From Ruminococcus sp. UBA946 (GTDB taxonomy: Bacteria > Bacillota > Clostridia > Oscillospirales > Ruminococcaceae), in the NCBI GenBank assembly GCA_002293295.1, contig DBCY01000039.1:148-16165 (forward strand): DNA of 16,018 bases. The letters run 5' to 3'. Of the stretch, positions 1-7,445 are shown piece by piece. Both the position numbers and the translations under genes were made by a program. Numbering within the stretch: the first letter of the stretch is position 1; each line of letters opens with the position of its first letter. The notes below the pieces were generated by a model. It was not told the origin of the DNA. It worked only from the letters and a program-made list of their open reading frames with translations, and did not search any database.

Positions 1-117
1 AAAAAGGATGAATTAAAAATTCATGCAGAAAAAATGGGAGAAACACTTAACGCCTTTGTAAACCGGGCTATAAAGGAAGCAATTGAAAGGGATAATATTA
101 AATTAAATGATATGTAA
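1..117 (+). CDS. C-terminal part of a ribbon-helix-helix (antitoxin-like) protein, partial
   Basis: The reading frame is open from the first base of the window and stops at TAA 115-117, so only the last 38 residues are visible. The sequence runs KMGETLNAFVNRAIKEAIERD, the pattern of the second helix of an Arc/CopG-type RHH DNA-binding domain (a polar turn, then L-N-x-F-V/I-x-R-A-I). It aligns with the same part of the next gene (SGQSLNGFIRGALNKAV), so the two appear to be paralogues about 160 bp apart. Such proteins bind DNA as dimers and are often antitoxins or autorepressors; no partner toxin is visible here. The N-terminal strand that contacts DNA lies outside the window. The RHH call is good; the biological role is inferred. 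Confidence 0.7.
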   Translation, partial: KKDELKIHAEKMGETLNAFVNRAIKEAIERDNIKLNDM

Positions 118-140
118 TTATTAAATTTTAATCATATTGT

Positions 141-158
141 AATACATAGCTATGTATT
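141..158. promoter_or_regulatory. 18-bp perfect palindrome, candidate RHH operator
   Basis: AATACATAGCTATGTATT is a perfect palindrome in the gap between the two RHH genes. Its core ATAGCTATGTAT recurs with one change as ATAGCTAAGTAT at 199-210, and a looser relative, TTGCTAAGAAT, lies at 230-240 across the -35 box of the downstream promoter. RHH repressors usually bind palindromic or tandem short sites in their own promoters, so autoregulation is a reasonable inference. There is no run of T after the palindrome, so it is a poor terminator. Confidence 0.5.
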
Positions 159-229
159 TGTCAAGAGTAAAATAATATATTTGTTGCTTTATATAAATAT
201 AGCTAAGTATATTTAAGCAAATTGCTGAA

Positions 230-258
230 TTGCTAAGAATTTATATAGGTGCTATAAT
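230..258 (+). promoter_or_regulatory. SigA-type promoter of the second RHH gene
   Basis: TTGCTA (230-235), a 17-nt spacer and TATAAT (253-258) with an extended TGC just before the -10. The predicted start near 265 leaves a leader of about 15 nt to the ATG at 280. The -35 overlaps the third operator-like motif. Confidence 0.7.
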
Positions 259-279
259 AATAGACAGGAATGATATTAT

Positions 280-522
280 ATGGATAAAAAGAAAAAAAGC
301 GGACGGACAGCGGCACAGGATAAGTATGACAGGGAAAATATAGAAACAATATCCTTTAAAACACGTAAAGGCTCTCGGTTAAGGCTAAAAGAAGCGGCGG
401 AATTATCAGGACAAAGCCTGAACGGCTTTATACGGGGAGCATTAAACAAAGCTGTGCAGGATGTCACCGGTTCGCCGATGGAAATCACGGATATAACGGA
501 CGGCGGCGGTAAAAAACTGTAA
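280..522 (+). CDS. Ribbon-helix-helix DNA-binding protein, antitoxin-like
   Basis: This 80-residue protein starts at ATG 280, with AGGAA at 266-270 as ribosome binding site. A lysine-rich N-terminus (residues 2-7) is followed by an RHH domain at about residues 20-60. It has a strand segment (ETISFKTRKGS), a first helix (RLRLKEAAELSG) and a second helix starting at SLNGFIRGALNKAV. The C-terminal tail is glycine-rich and probably disordered. It resembles the partial gene at the left edge, and both sit beside a third antitoxin gene. No toxin is encoded directly downstream, since the next gene has its own strong promoter, so it may be an orphan antitoxin or a stand-alone autorepressor. Function beyond DNA binding cannot be assigned. 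Confidence 0.75.
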   Translation: MDKKKKSGRTAAQDKYDRENIETISFKTRKGSRLRLKEAAELSGQSLNGFIRGALNKAVQDVTGSPMEITDITDGGGKKL

Positions 523-535
523 TCCTGTAACTGAT

Positions 536-564
536 TTGACAATATAGCCGAATTTGTGTATAAT
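536..564 (+). promoter_or_regulatory. Consensus promoter of the Phd-ParE-ahcY unit
   Basis: TTGACA (536-541), 17-nt spacer, TATAAT (559-564): both hexamers match the SigA consensus exactly. Transcription should begin near 571, about 37 nt before the antitoxin ATG. No clear intergenic promoter is available for ahcY, so this one probably drives it. Confidence 0.85.
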
Positions 565-607
565 ATTTATATAATATCTTTTTTAATTAAAGCAAAGGAG
601 CGGTATT

Positions 608-874
608 ATGCCCAATATCAAACCAAGCGCATATTTACGCAATAACTATAATGAAATCTCGGAATTCTGCCATTCAAAAATGGAGCCTGTATTTATTACA
701 AAAAACGGACACGGCGACCTGGCTGTCTTAAGCATTGAGGCATATGAAAAATTCTGCGGATGTTATGAACTGTATAATACTATTGACGCGGCGCTTGAAT
801 CCGTTCAAAACGGCGGATATTCGGATTATGACGATTTTATCTTCAATTTCAGAAAGGAAATAAACGATGTATAA
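608..874 (+). CDS. Phd/YefM family antitoxin
   Basis: This 88-residue protein has a typical Phd/YefM fold sequence: N-terminal IKPSAYLRNNYNEISEF, then EPVFITKNGHGDLAVLSIEAYEKF. The N-terminal half dimerises and binds the operator. The acidic C-terminal tail (about residues 60-88, rich in D, E, Y and F) is the part that wraps the toxin in this family. The ribosome binding site AAAGGAG lies just upstream of ATG 608. Its last 8 bp overlap the toxin start at 867, the usual antitoxin-first, translationally coupled arrangement. The antitoxin, and more strongly the complex, is expected to repress the consensus promoter at 536-564. Family assignment is secure; activity is inferred. Confidence 0.9.
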   Translation: MPNIKPSAYLRNNYNEISEFCHSKMEPVFITKNGHGDLAVLSIEAYEKFCGCYELYNTIDAALESVQNGGYSDYDDFIFNFRKEINDV

Positions 875-1226
875 AATCCGGATATCAAATACGGCAAAGG
901 CAGAAATACAGGAGATTTATTATTATATTGCAGATGTACTGAACAATAAACCTGCCGCTTTGAGACGCATTGATTTAATTGATGCCGGAATAAAAAAGCT
1001 AAGTGAAAACCCCGGACATTATCCGCTTGTCAGAAATGATTATCTTGCTTCTAAAGGCATTCGATGTATTGTTGTTAAAACACATATTATATTTTTTATT
1101 ATTAATGAAGAAGAGAAATCCGTATATGTTCTGCATATACTGTACGGACGCAGGGATTGGGTACGGCTTCTGAAACTGGAAACTGAAAACAATGAATTTA
1201 TTGATTTACGAAAGGATGATGATTAA
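867..1226 (+). CDS. RelE/ParE family toxin
   Basis: This 119-residue protein has the ParE/RelE layout: an N-terminal strand YKIRISNTAKAEIQEI, a helical hairpin (YYYIADVLNNKPAALRRIDLIDAGIKKL), a central NPGHYPLVRND segment and the C-terminal strands IIFFIINEEEKSVYVLHILYGRRDW. RelE members cleave mRNA on the ribosome and ParE members poison DNA gyrase; sequence alone does not decide which. The NPG..P and YGRRDW segments look more ParE-like. AAAGGA (853-858) precedes ATG 867 with an 8-nt spacer, and the ORF overlaps the antitoxin by 8 bp. The stop TAA (1224-1226) shares its final A with the ATG of ahcY, tying the next gene's translation to this one. Confidence 0.88.
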   Translation: MYKIRISNTAKAEIQEIYYYIADVLNNKPAALRRIDLIDAGIKKLSENPGHYPLVRNDYLASKGIRCIVVKTHIIFFIINEEEKSVYVLHILYGRRDWVRLLKLETENNEFIDLRKDDD

Positions 1227-2464
1227 TGATAAGTGAAATACGCGATATTAACCTTTGGGAGAGCGGACGGAGGAAAATTGACTGGGTAAAATCCAATATG
1301 CCGCTTTTAAGGAGCATTGAAGAAGAATTTTCTGTGACAAAGCCGTTTTCGGGTCTGAAGGTCGCCCTTTCGGTTCACCTTGAAGCAAAAACCGCCTATT
1401 TGTGCGGGGTTATGTCCGCCGGCGGAGCCGAAATGCATATAACGGGGAGCAACCCCCTGTCAACTCAGGACGACGTCGCCGCCGCTCTGGTTCATGAGGG
1501 GCTTAACGTTTACGCCTGGTACAATGCGTCCGATGAGGAATATCACCGGCACACCTCAAGGGTAATAGAAATTTCCCCTAACATTATCATTGACGACGGA
1601 GGCGACTTAGTCAGCCTTATACATAACGAATACCCCGAAAAAATCAAGGATGTCATCGGCGGCTGCGAGGAAACGACGACAGGCATATTAAGGCTGAAAG
1701 CAATGAACAAGGAAAATCGGCTGAAATTCCCCATGGTTCTGGTCAACAACGCCGACTGCAAGCATCTTTTTGACAACCGTTACGGGACGGGACAGTCGGT
1801 ATGGGACGGTATAAACCGAACCACCAACCTTATTATAGCCGGAAAGTATGTTGTCGTAGCGGGATACGGCTGGTGCGGAAAGGGCGTCGCAATGCGAGCA
1901 AAAGGGCTTGGCGCCAAGGTCATTGTCACAGAAATCGACCCCGTTAAGGCAATGGAGGCTGTAATGGACGGTTTTGAGGTCATGAAGATGACCCAGGCGG
2001 CAAAGCTGGGTGATTTTTTTATTACGGTTACGGGATGCCGGGATGTTATTACCGAAGAAAGCTTCAATGTTATGAAAGACGGCGCAATATGCTGCAATGC
2101 CGGTCACTTTGACGTTGAGGTTGACGTCGCCGCTCTGAGACAAACCGCTGTTGAAACAAAGCTCGCCAGAAACAATATCCGGGGGTATAAGCTTTCAAAC
2201 GGCAGATGGATTTATGTTATTGCCGAGGGACGTCTTGTAAACCTCGCCGCGGGCGACGGTCATCCGGCTGAGATTATGGACATGAGCTTCGCCATACAGG
2301 CTCTGTCAGCTCTTCACCTTGTAAGGAATAAAGGCGGATTGAACGGTATGATTATTGACGTTCCGAAAGAAGTAGACAATGAGGTTGCCGTCAGAATGCT
2401 GAAATTCTGGGGCGTTGAAACCGACAAGCTCACTGATGAGCAGGAAAAATACCTGTTCGGATGA
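1226..2464 (+). CDS. ahcY: Adenosylhomocysteinase (S-adenosylhomocysteine hydrolase)
   Basis: This cytosolic, NAD-dependent enzyme reversibly hydrolyses S-adenosylhomocysteine to adenosine and homocysteine, closing the methyl cycle. At 412 residues it carries the family signatures: EETTTG (148-153), NNADCK (174-179) followed by FDNRYGTGQS, the Rossmann loop GYGWCGKG (213-220), and NAGHFD (291-296). The C-terminus ends DEQEKYLFG and lacks the PDHYRY tail of longer homologues, so it belongs to the shorter class common in Clostridia, Thermotoga and archaea. The ATG overlaps the parE stop (TAATG), with AAAGGA at 1211-1216 as ribosome binding site. Expression probably depends on the toxin-antitoxin promoter plus translational coupling. 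No SAM or SAH riboswitch is visible upstream. Identity is very secure. Confidence 0.97.
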   Translation: MISEIRDINLWESGRRKIDWVKSNMPLLRSIEEEFSVTKPFSGLKVALSVHLEAKTAYLCGVMSAGGAEMHITGSNPLSTQDDVAAALVHEGLNVYAWYNASDEEYHRHTSRVIEISPNIIIDDGGDLVSLIHNEYPEKIKDVIGGCEETTTGILRLKAMNKENRLKFPMVLVNNADCKHLFDNRYGTGQSVWDGINRTTNLIIAGKYVVVAGYGWCGKGVAMRAKGLGAKVIVTEIDPVKAMEAVMDGFEVMKMTQAAKLGDFFITVTGCRDVITEESFNVMKDGAICCNAGHFDVEVDVAALRQTAVETKLARNNIRGYKLSNGRWIYVIAEGRLVNLAAGDGHPAEIMDMSFAIQALSALHLVRNKGGLNGMIIDVPKEVDNEVAVRMLKFWGVETDKLTDEQEKYLFG

Positions 2465-2496
2465 TTCCGGAGCGGAACCGTTAAAAAGTTTTTAAC
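2465..2496. terminator. Weak hairpin and palindrome after ahcY
   Basis: A 5-bp hairpin (TTCCG-GAG-CGGAA, 2465-2477) is followed by the palindrome GTTAAAAAGTTTTTAAC (2480-2496), which supplies a T run. It could act as a leaky terminator between ahcY and the phosphoesterase, but the stem is short and read-through is likely. Confidence 0.3.
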
Positions 2497-2514
2497 ATAA
2501 AAGGAATGAAAAAT

Positions 2515-3225
2515 TTGATTTGTATCACAGGCGATATTCACGGCGATATGTCCCGTTTCAAAAACAAAAAAATCCGCAGGCTCAGAAAAAACGACCTGCT
2601 GATTGTGTGCGGCGATTTCGGTTTTATCTGGGACAACTCCAAAAAAGAACAGAGCATAATAAAAAAAATCGGCAGAAAGAGGTATTACACTCTTTTTGTC
2701 GAGGGGTGCCATGAAAATTACAATACGCTTAAAAAATTCCCTGAAACCGAGTTCTGCGGAGGAAAAGCCAATGTCATATCCGGCAGGCTCATGCATCTTG
2801 TCAGGGGGAATGTTTATAATTTTCAGGGACATAGCTTTTTTGCGTTCGGAGGCGGGCAGACTAAGGAAATTGACATCCGCCGCGAATCAAAAACATGGTA
2901 TGAGGACGAGCTCCCCTCCCCCGAAGAAATTAAGTGCGGAATACAGTCACTGAAAGAGCATAATAATAAAGTCGACTACATAATAACGCACGAGCCTCCG
3001 TCTTCGGTAAAGGAATTCCTTAAATTCGAAGTGAATCAGCTGAGCCATCTGCATACGTTTTTAGAAGCCGTGAAAAACGAAGTGGAATTTAAGATGTGGT
3101 ATTTCGGCAAAACTCATATGAATAAACTGATTCCTCCCAAATACCAGTGTATTTTCGATGATGTGTCGGTCATTCCGGATACGTCGGTGAAAAATACAAA
3201 AACCGGAAAAATTAACGGGAGATAA
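2515..3225 (+). CDS. Calcineurin-like metallophosphoesterase with altered metal-site residues
   Basis: The predicted protein is 236 residues from TTG 2515. An in-frame ATG at 2506 directly abuts the AAGGA at 2501-2505, with no spacing, whereas TTG 2515 sits 9 nt after it and gives the usual N-terminus ICITGDIHGD; I prefer TTG. Metallophosphoesterase motifs appear in order: GDIHGD (6-11), GDFG (33-36), GCHEN (64-68), THEPP (158-162) and FGKTH (197-201). The family consensus for the third is GNH(D/E) and for the last is GHxH. Here the metal-bridging Asn is Cys65 and the first His of the last motif is Lys199, so activity may be reduced or different. Substrate is unknown. It follows ahcY on the same strand and may be co-transcribed with it. 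Confidence 0.85.
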   Translation: MICITGDIHGDMSRFKNKKIRRLRKNDLLIVCGDFGFIWDNSKKEQSIIKKIGRKRYYTLFVEGCHENYNTLKKFPETEFCGGKANVISGRLMHLVRGNVYNFQGHSFFAFGGGQTKEIDIRRESKTWYEDELPSPEEIKCGIQSLKEHNNKVDYIITHEPPSSVKEFLKFEVNQLSHLHTFLEAVKNEVEFKMWYFGKTHMNKLIPPKYQCIFDDVSVIPDTSVKNTKTGKINGR

Positions 3226-3238
3226 CGGTACGCCGAAG

Positions 3239-4063
3239 ATGGAATATATGAGAAAAGGCAGTGACATACTGCTGAAAACAACCGATTTTAATCTGGATGA
3301 AACCCTTGACTGCGGACAGGCTTTCAGATGGGAACGCGCGGACAATTCATCGCAGTGCGCATATACCGGCTTTATGATGAATACTTTTTTGGATATATCG
3401 GCTGTCAGCGATTATTTCGTTTTGCATGATACCGATGAAAAAACCTTTCATGACGTGTGGGTAAAGTATTTCGACCTGAATACCGATTACGCTGCGCTCA
3501 AAGAGATGTTTTCGCAGGATGAAACGCTGTCAAAAGCATGCGGGTATGCCGGGGGAATCCGCCTTTTAAGGCAGGATAAATGGGAAGCCTTATGTTCGTT
3601 CATAATTTCGCAGAACAATAACATACCCCGTATAAAGGGAATCATAAAAAGGCTTTGCGAGGGTTTCGGCGGATTTCCGTCATACTCTGATTTGAAAGGG
3701 AAAACCGCTGATGATTTACTGTTTTTACGGGCGGGGTTCCGGGCGGAATATATTGCCGGATGCGCTGATAAGCTTTGCTCCGGGGAATTGAATCTTGACG
3801 ATATATCAAAAATGCCGTCCGAAGAAGCCCGCAGGACGCTTATGACAATTAAAGGCGTAGGGCCAAAGGTCGCCGAATGCGCGCTTTTATACGGAATGTA
3901 CAGAACCGAGTGTTTTCCCGTCGACGTATGGATAAAACGGGTTCTTGAAAATTATTACCCGGACGGGTTCCCTTCGTTTGCCGACGGGTATCAGGGAATT
4001 GCCCAGCAGTATCTTTTCCATTATATAAGAACCGCCGGGGAAAACCATAATAAACCAAGTTGA
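3239..4063 (+). CDS. 8-oxoguanine DNA glycosylase/AP lyase, OGG1-type
   Basis: This 274-residue base-excision repair enzyme removes 8-oxoguanine from DNA and nicks the abasic site. The N-terminal domain has FNLDETLDCGQAFRW (about 17-31), typical of the OGG N-domain. The helix-hairpin-helix-GPD region is clear: FIISQNNNIPRIKGII (121-136), then IKGVGPKVAECALL (204-217), with Lys210 in the position of the catalytic Schiff-base lysine, and PVDVW (227-231), with Asp229 as the catalytic aspartate. Both catalytic residues are present. ATG 3239 has no strong ribosome binding site; ATG 3248 is an alternative. The gene starts 13 bp after the phosphoesterase stop, so the two probably share a transcript. 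Confidence 0.93.
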   Translation: MEYMRKGSDILLKTTDFNLDETLDCGQAFRWERADNSSQCAYTGFMMNTFLDISAVSDYFVLHDTDEKTFHDVWVKYFDLNTDYAALKEMFSQDETLSKACGYAGGIRLLRQDKWEALCSFIISQNNNIPRIKGIIKRLCEGFGGFPSYSDLKGKTADDLLFLRAGFRAEYIAGCADKLCSGELNLDDISKMPSEEARRTLMTIKGVGPKVAECALLYGMYRTECFPVDVWIKRVLENYYPDGFPSFADGYQGIAQQYLFHYIRTAGENHNKPS

Positions 4064-4127
4064 AGCCGCATAATTAACATTATACACAAAAACGCAGGGG
4101 ATTAATTATATGATTTTGTAAAGAAGC

Positions 4128-4149
4128 GGGACGCCACACAGGGCGTCCC
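4128..4149. repeat. GC-rich palindromic hairpin between convergent genes
   Basis: GGGACGCC (4128-4135) and GGCGTCCC (4142-4149) form a perfect 8-bp stem with a 6-nt loop, followed on the plus strand by CTAC. Hairpins of this style are familiar as dispersed intergenic repeats in Clostridia and could also stall RNA polymerase between the two convergent genes. Neither side has a good T run, so a canonical terminator is doubtful. Copy number in the genome cannot be seen here. Confidence 0.45.
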
Positions 4150-4165
4150 CTACATATTAAGCCTT

Positions 4166-4193
4166 AATCCTCAAACCTCAATCCTGAAACCTC
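4166..4193. repeat. 14-bp tandem duplication
   Basis: AATCCTCAAACCTC (4166-4179) is followed immediately by AATCCTGAAACCTC (4180-4193), with one mismatch. It ends 2 bp from the stop of the minus-strand permease and lies beside the 4128-4149 hairpin, so the two may belong to one repeat element. Confidence 0.7.
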
Positions 4194-4195
4194 GT

Positions 4196-6751
4196 TCACT
4201 CATGCCTCAGTCTTTCAACAATGCTTTCCTTTTGCATAATGCGATAACATATAAGAGGTATTAAAGCGCATACTGCAAGCAGGACGGGTATTGCTATAAC
4301 CGTAGGCATAACGGTGAAATTCCATTTAAAGAACCATAAATCAGCCGTCATTGCATGGACAATCAACCATGCCACCGGAGTTCCGAGGGTTAATGAGGCT
4401 ATTACCGTAATAACGGCATATAAAGTCCCTTCACTGAAAAGCATCGTTTTCAGCTGTCCGCCCGTCATTCCCACACTTTGAAGCATGGCAAGCTCGCACC
4501 GCCTTGCCGTTATGGACGTAAACACGGAGTTTATAAAGTTCAGAATACCTATCATCGCAAGGATAAAGGATATTACCCCGCCCATTATAACATACATGCT
4601 CCTGAAGCTTTCAAACTCTCCCTTGTAATATTCCAGCGAACGGTAGTCAATATCGGGGTTGACATTTTCAATGTAATTATCAATCCACTGCTGTGCCGCC
4701 GGGATGTATTCTTCTTCAATATTGAAAACCGTTGTCATAGGCGCTTCGTTCCCGTAAAAGCTCCGGAAAATATTATCAGCCATAATAATTTCACTTTCAA
4801 TCATATGACTGTGCTGTATGCTCATGGAATAGTTATAGCTTTCAGTCACTCCGATTACCTCAAACTCGCGGGTTTCTCCCTTTTCATTTGTGAGCGTTAC
4901 CTTTTCACCGGTTTGGTATACGGATTTTACGGCGTTTTTATCCTGGTTATCGCTTCCTCCAAATTCTGTGGCAATTACATAGTTCCCGCCCGAGAGCCGT
5001 TTAAAATCAATATCCTCTGATATTTCTTCAGCCGCAAGCTTCCCTATGCCGTAAATATGCATGGGAATAATCCCGTCATTCCTTACCTGCTTAATCAGTT
5101 CCTTTGTGTGGGGCCAGTATTCCAGAATATATTCTTCCTGCTCGTCGAGCAGTGCGTTTATATTGGAATGTCCCTGCGGCGATAAAGTGTGTCCGGGCTG
5201 AATGTCGTCATAAAACCAGATGTCAGCACTTCCCTCAAGACCTTCAAGGCTTGATATTTCCTCCCTGATATCCGCGTCTATACCTTCAATATTATCATCT
5301 ATAGTTATAGGGGATAAAACTGAGTAGTGGGATACTAAAAAGTCAGTACTCATCTGATTTGACAGATATAACTCCATATCAAAGCCGTTTGCCATCGAAT
5401 ATACGCTGTTTAGGATAATAACGCTTAAAGAAAGCGAAGCCACAACGACCGCGAGCTTTCCCTTTGAACGCGTTATATTGCTCAGAGCCATTGAAACCGG
5501 AGTAACCCTGCGGCTTTTCTTTTCCCTGCGTTTCCCTGATTTTGCCTCGGTATAGCGTACGGCTTCGACCGGCGAAACCTTTGCTGCGATTTTACCGGGC
5601 TTTGCACAGCTTATAAATACAGTAACCAAGCTGAAAATACCTGCGAACGCAAATATGAGAGGATTTACCGATACCGATTCCATACCTCTTAAAGCCGAAG
5701 ATTCAGTTATCACGGGGGTTAAGGCGTATCCAAGAACAAATCCGATTAAAAACCCCAGGGGGATTCCCGCGGCTGAAAGCATAACCGCCTGACCGCGGAC
5801 AATCCGGCGAAGCTGCTTGCCTGTGGCTCCGATTGTCTTTAAAAGCCCGTAAAATTTAATGTCGCCCGTTACCGATATGCTGAAAACGCTGTATATTATA
5901 AGGTATCCCGAAGCCAGAATTATGATGCTGCCGATTACCAGTATTAAAATAACCATTGGGTCAAGCTCGCCGCTTGTCATATAAGCCCAGTTTACACCAA
6001 AGCTTATTTCATCCGGTGTATATCCCCTTTCGGCAACCAGATTTTTCATTTTCTCTTCTATATTAAATGTGTTCTTAAACCGGACGTCAGCGCTTATTGT
6101 CCCTGAAATGGCATCAAATGCGCCTTTGTCCCAGTTAAACTCACCCTTTATGGTTACTAATGAGTCCGTGTATTCGCGCGACAGATACACCTGCTGAGCA
6201 GCCATTACCCCGTCGCCCTTCCAGTAACCCGAAAGGATAAATTCCTCATTGTACTTCTTTCCGTCAACGGTAAATTCAAGAGGAACCGTCTGCCCCAGCT
6301 CATGCGGAATACCCAGTAAGTCAAGCGTTATGGTGCTCATGGCGATTTCCTTGCCTGACCTCGGCATATCCCCCGTTGTGGGGAAAGAGAAGCCCCACTC
6401 CGCGCATTTATCCTCGCTCCAGCGGATTTCGGTCTGATTTTTGCGCAGTTCTTCATTTTCGGCAACTGCTATGATGATATTGTACGAAATATCATCAATC
6501 AACGGCGATTTTTCAAAATTATCATACTGCTCCTGTGTAAGGTATTTCAAACCGCCGTGCGATGATGTACCCACCTGACGCATGGTAGTGTCCTGAAAGG
6601 ATTCTAATATGTTGCCGCCGATTGCGAATATTGTAGTGAACATAGTGGCGGTAAGTGCGATTGCGATTATTGCCACTATATTGCGCGTTTTGTTGGATTT
6701 AACAGTACGCCATGTGAGCTTTTTTATTATTTTTTTATTATTTACATTCAT
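4196..6751 (-). CDS. ABC transporter permease, FtsX/MacB-like, 8 predicted membrane helices
   Basis: This 851-residue membrane protein is built as two halves. Each has one N-terminal helix, a large extracytoplasmic domain and three more helices. Predicted helices lie at about 24-45, 265-290, 322-345, 363-383, 432-453, 718-745, 776-800 and 814-837, with external domains at about 46-264 and 454-717. Each FtsX core shows the GATGKQLRRIV / GMTGGQLKTML coupling segment after its second helix. Such permeases act with a cytoplasmic ATPase as mechanotransmission or export systems for peptides, antibiotics or lipoproteins. Its ATG overlaps the ATPase stop by 4 bp (ATGA), so the two are translationally coupled. 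The helix count differs from 10-helix BceB permeases, so a direct Bce assignment would be an over-call. Substrate unknown. Confidence 0.93.
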   Translation of the reverse strand: MNVNNKKIIKKLTWRTVKSNKTRNIVAIIAIALTATMFTTIFAIGGNILESFQDTTMRQVGTSSHGGLKYLTQEQYDNFEKSPLIDDISYNIIIAVAENEELRKNQTEIRWSEDKCAEWGFSFPTTGDMPRSGKEIAMSTITLDLLGIPHELGQTVPLEFTVDGKKYNEEFILSGYWKGDGVMAAQQVYLSREYTDSLVTIKGEFNWDKGAFDAISGTISADVRFKNTFNIEEKMKNLVAERGYTPDEISFGVNWAYMTSGELDPMVILILVIGSIIILASGYLIIYSVFSISVTGDIKFYGLLKTIGATGKQLRRIVRGQAVMLSAAGIPLGFLIGFVLGYALTPVITESSALRGMESVSVNPLIFAFAGIFSLVTVFISCAKPGKIAAKVSPVEAVRYTEAKSGKRREKKSRRVTPVSMALSNITRSKGKLAVVVASLSLSVIILNSVYSMANGFDMELYLSNQMSTDFLVSHYSVLSPITIDDNIEGIDADIREEISSLEGLEGSADIWFYDDIQPGHTLSPQGHSNINALLDEQEEYILEYWPHTKELIKQVRNDGIIPMHIYGIGKLAAEEISEDIDFKRLSGGNYVIATEFGGSDNQDKNAVKSVYQTGEKVTLTNEKGETREFEVIGVTESYNYSMSIQHSHMIESEIIMADNIFRSFYGNEAPMTTVFNIEEEYIPAAQQWIDNYIENVNPDIDYRSLEYYKGEFESFRSMYVIMGGVISFILAMIGILNFINSVFTSITARRCELAMLQSVGMTGGQLKTMLFSEGTLYAVITVIASLTLGTPVAWLIVHAMTADLWFFKWNFTVMPTVIAIPVLLAVCALIPLICYRIMQKESIVERLRHE

Positions 6752-7416
6752 GATGATTCCGATATCCTCCCGTCCTCAATACGGATTGTTCTGTCTGCCA
6801 TCTGGGCTATTTCAGGATTGTGGGTAATAACAACAATTGTCTGCCCGAACTTTTCCCCGCTTACCTTTAAAAGCCCCATGACGTCCATGCTGGTTTTGCT
6901 GTCAAGGTTACCGGTAGGCTCGTCGGCAAGAATAATAGCGGGCTTTGCAGAGATTGCGCGTGCTATTGCCACCCTTTGCTGCTGACCGCCCGAAAGCTGG
7001 TTGGGCATACTTTTACGTTTTTCCGCCAAACCTAAGGTATCTATAACCTTATTCACAAAATCCATGTCGGGAGTATTTCCGTCAAGCTGAATGGGAAGCA
7101 GGATATTTTCCTCCACATTAAGCACCGGGACAAGGTTATAGCTTTGAAACACAAACCCGATATTACGGCGGCGAAAAATAGTTAAAGCGTCGTCCTTCAT
7201 AGCATAAAGCATCTGTTCGTTAATCAGGACTTCGCCGTCGGTCGGCCGGTCAAGCCCACCTAAAAGATGAAGGAGAGTGGATTTTCCGCTTCCCGAGCTT
7301 CCCACGACGGAAACGAATTCCCCTTGGTTTACCGTCAGGTTAATACCGTCCACTGCCTTTACTTCGGCGTTTGCGCCGTAATACTTTTTTAAGTTTACTG
7401 TTTTTAGAACACCCAT
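6748..7416 (-). CDS. ABC transporter ATP-binding protein (MacB/LolD/BceA type)
   Basis: This 222-residue ATPase energises the adjacent permease. It contains Walker A GSSGSGKST (39-47), a Q-loop in FVFQSYNLVP, the signature LSGGQQQR (141-148), Walker B with DEPTGNLD (catalytic Glu166) and the switch histidine in ITHNPE. The start is placed at the ATG at 7416 (MGVLKT). The upstream ATG at 7428 lies inside AAAGGATG, so its ribosome binding site would overlap the codon, while the 7416 start has AAAGGA 11 nt away. The 3' end overlaps the permease start as ATGA. It is separated from the upstream kinase gene by about 130 bp holding a terminator and possible operator sites, which suggests separate, inducible expression of the transporter pair. 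Confidence 0.94.
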   Translation of the reverse strand: MGVLKTVNLKKYYGANAEVKAVDGINLTVNQGEFVSVVGSSGSGKSTLLHLLGGLDRPTDGEVLINEQMLYAMKDDALTIFRRRNIGFVFQSYNLVPVLNVEENILLPIQLDGNTPDMDFVNKVIDTLGLAEKRKSMPNQLSGGQQQRVAIARAISAKPAIILADEPTGNLDSKTSMDVMGLLKVSGEKFGQTIVVITHNPEIAQMADRTIRIEDGRISESS

Positions 7417-7445
7417 ATCAAAATACATCCTTTCAAATTTAAGAT

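Noticed and set aside
1..1226. Mobile element or integration site suggested by clustered antitoxin genes
   Set aside because: I found no transposase, integrase, tRNA gene or flanking direct repeats; toxin-antitoxin clustering alone is not enough.
1688..2143. Long antisense frame (151 codons) opposite ahcY
   Set aside because: It lies wholly within a highly conserved gene on the other strand, has no ribosome binding site and shows no recognisable domain.
4478..5020. 180-codon plus-strand frame inside the permease gene
   Set aside because: It is a shadow of the 851-residue permease, which has clear helices and domain structure; the plus-strand translation shows no motif and no start signal.
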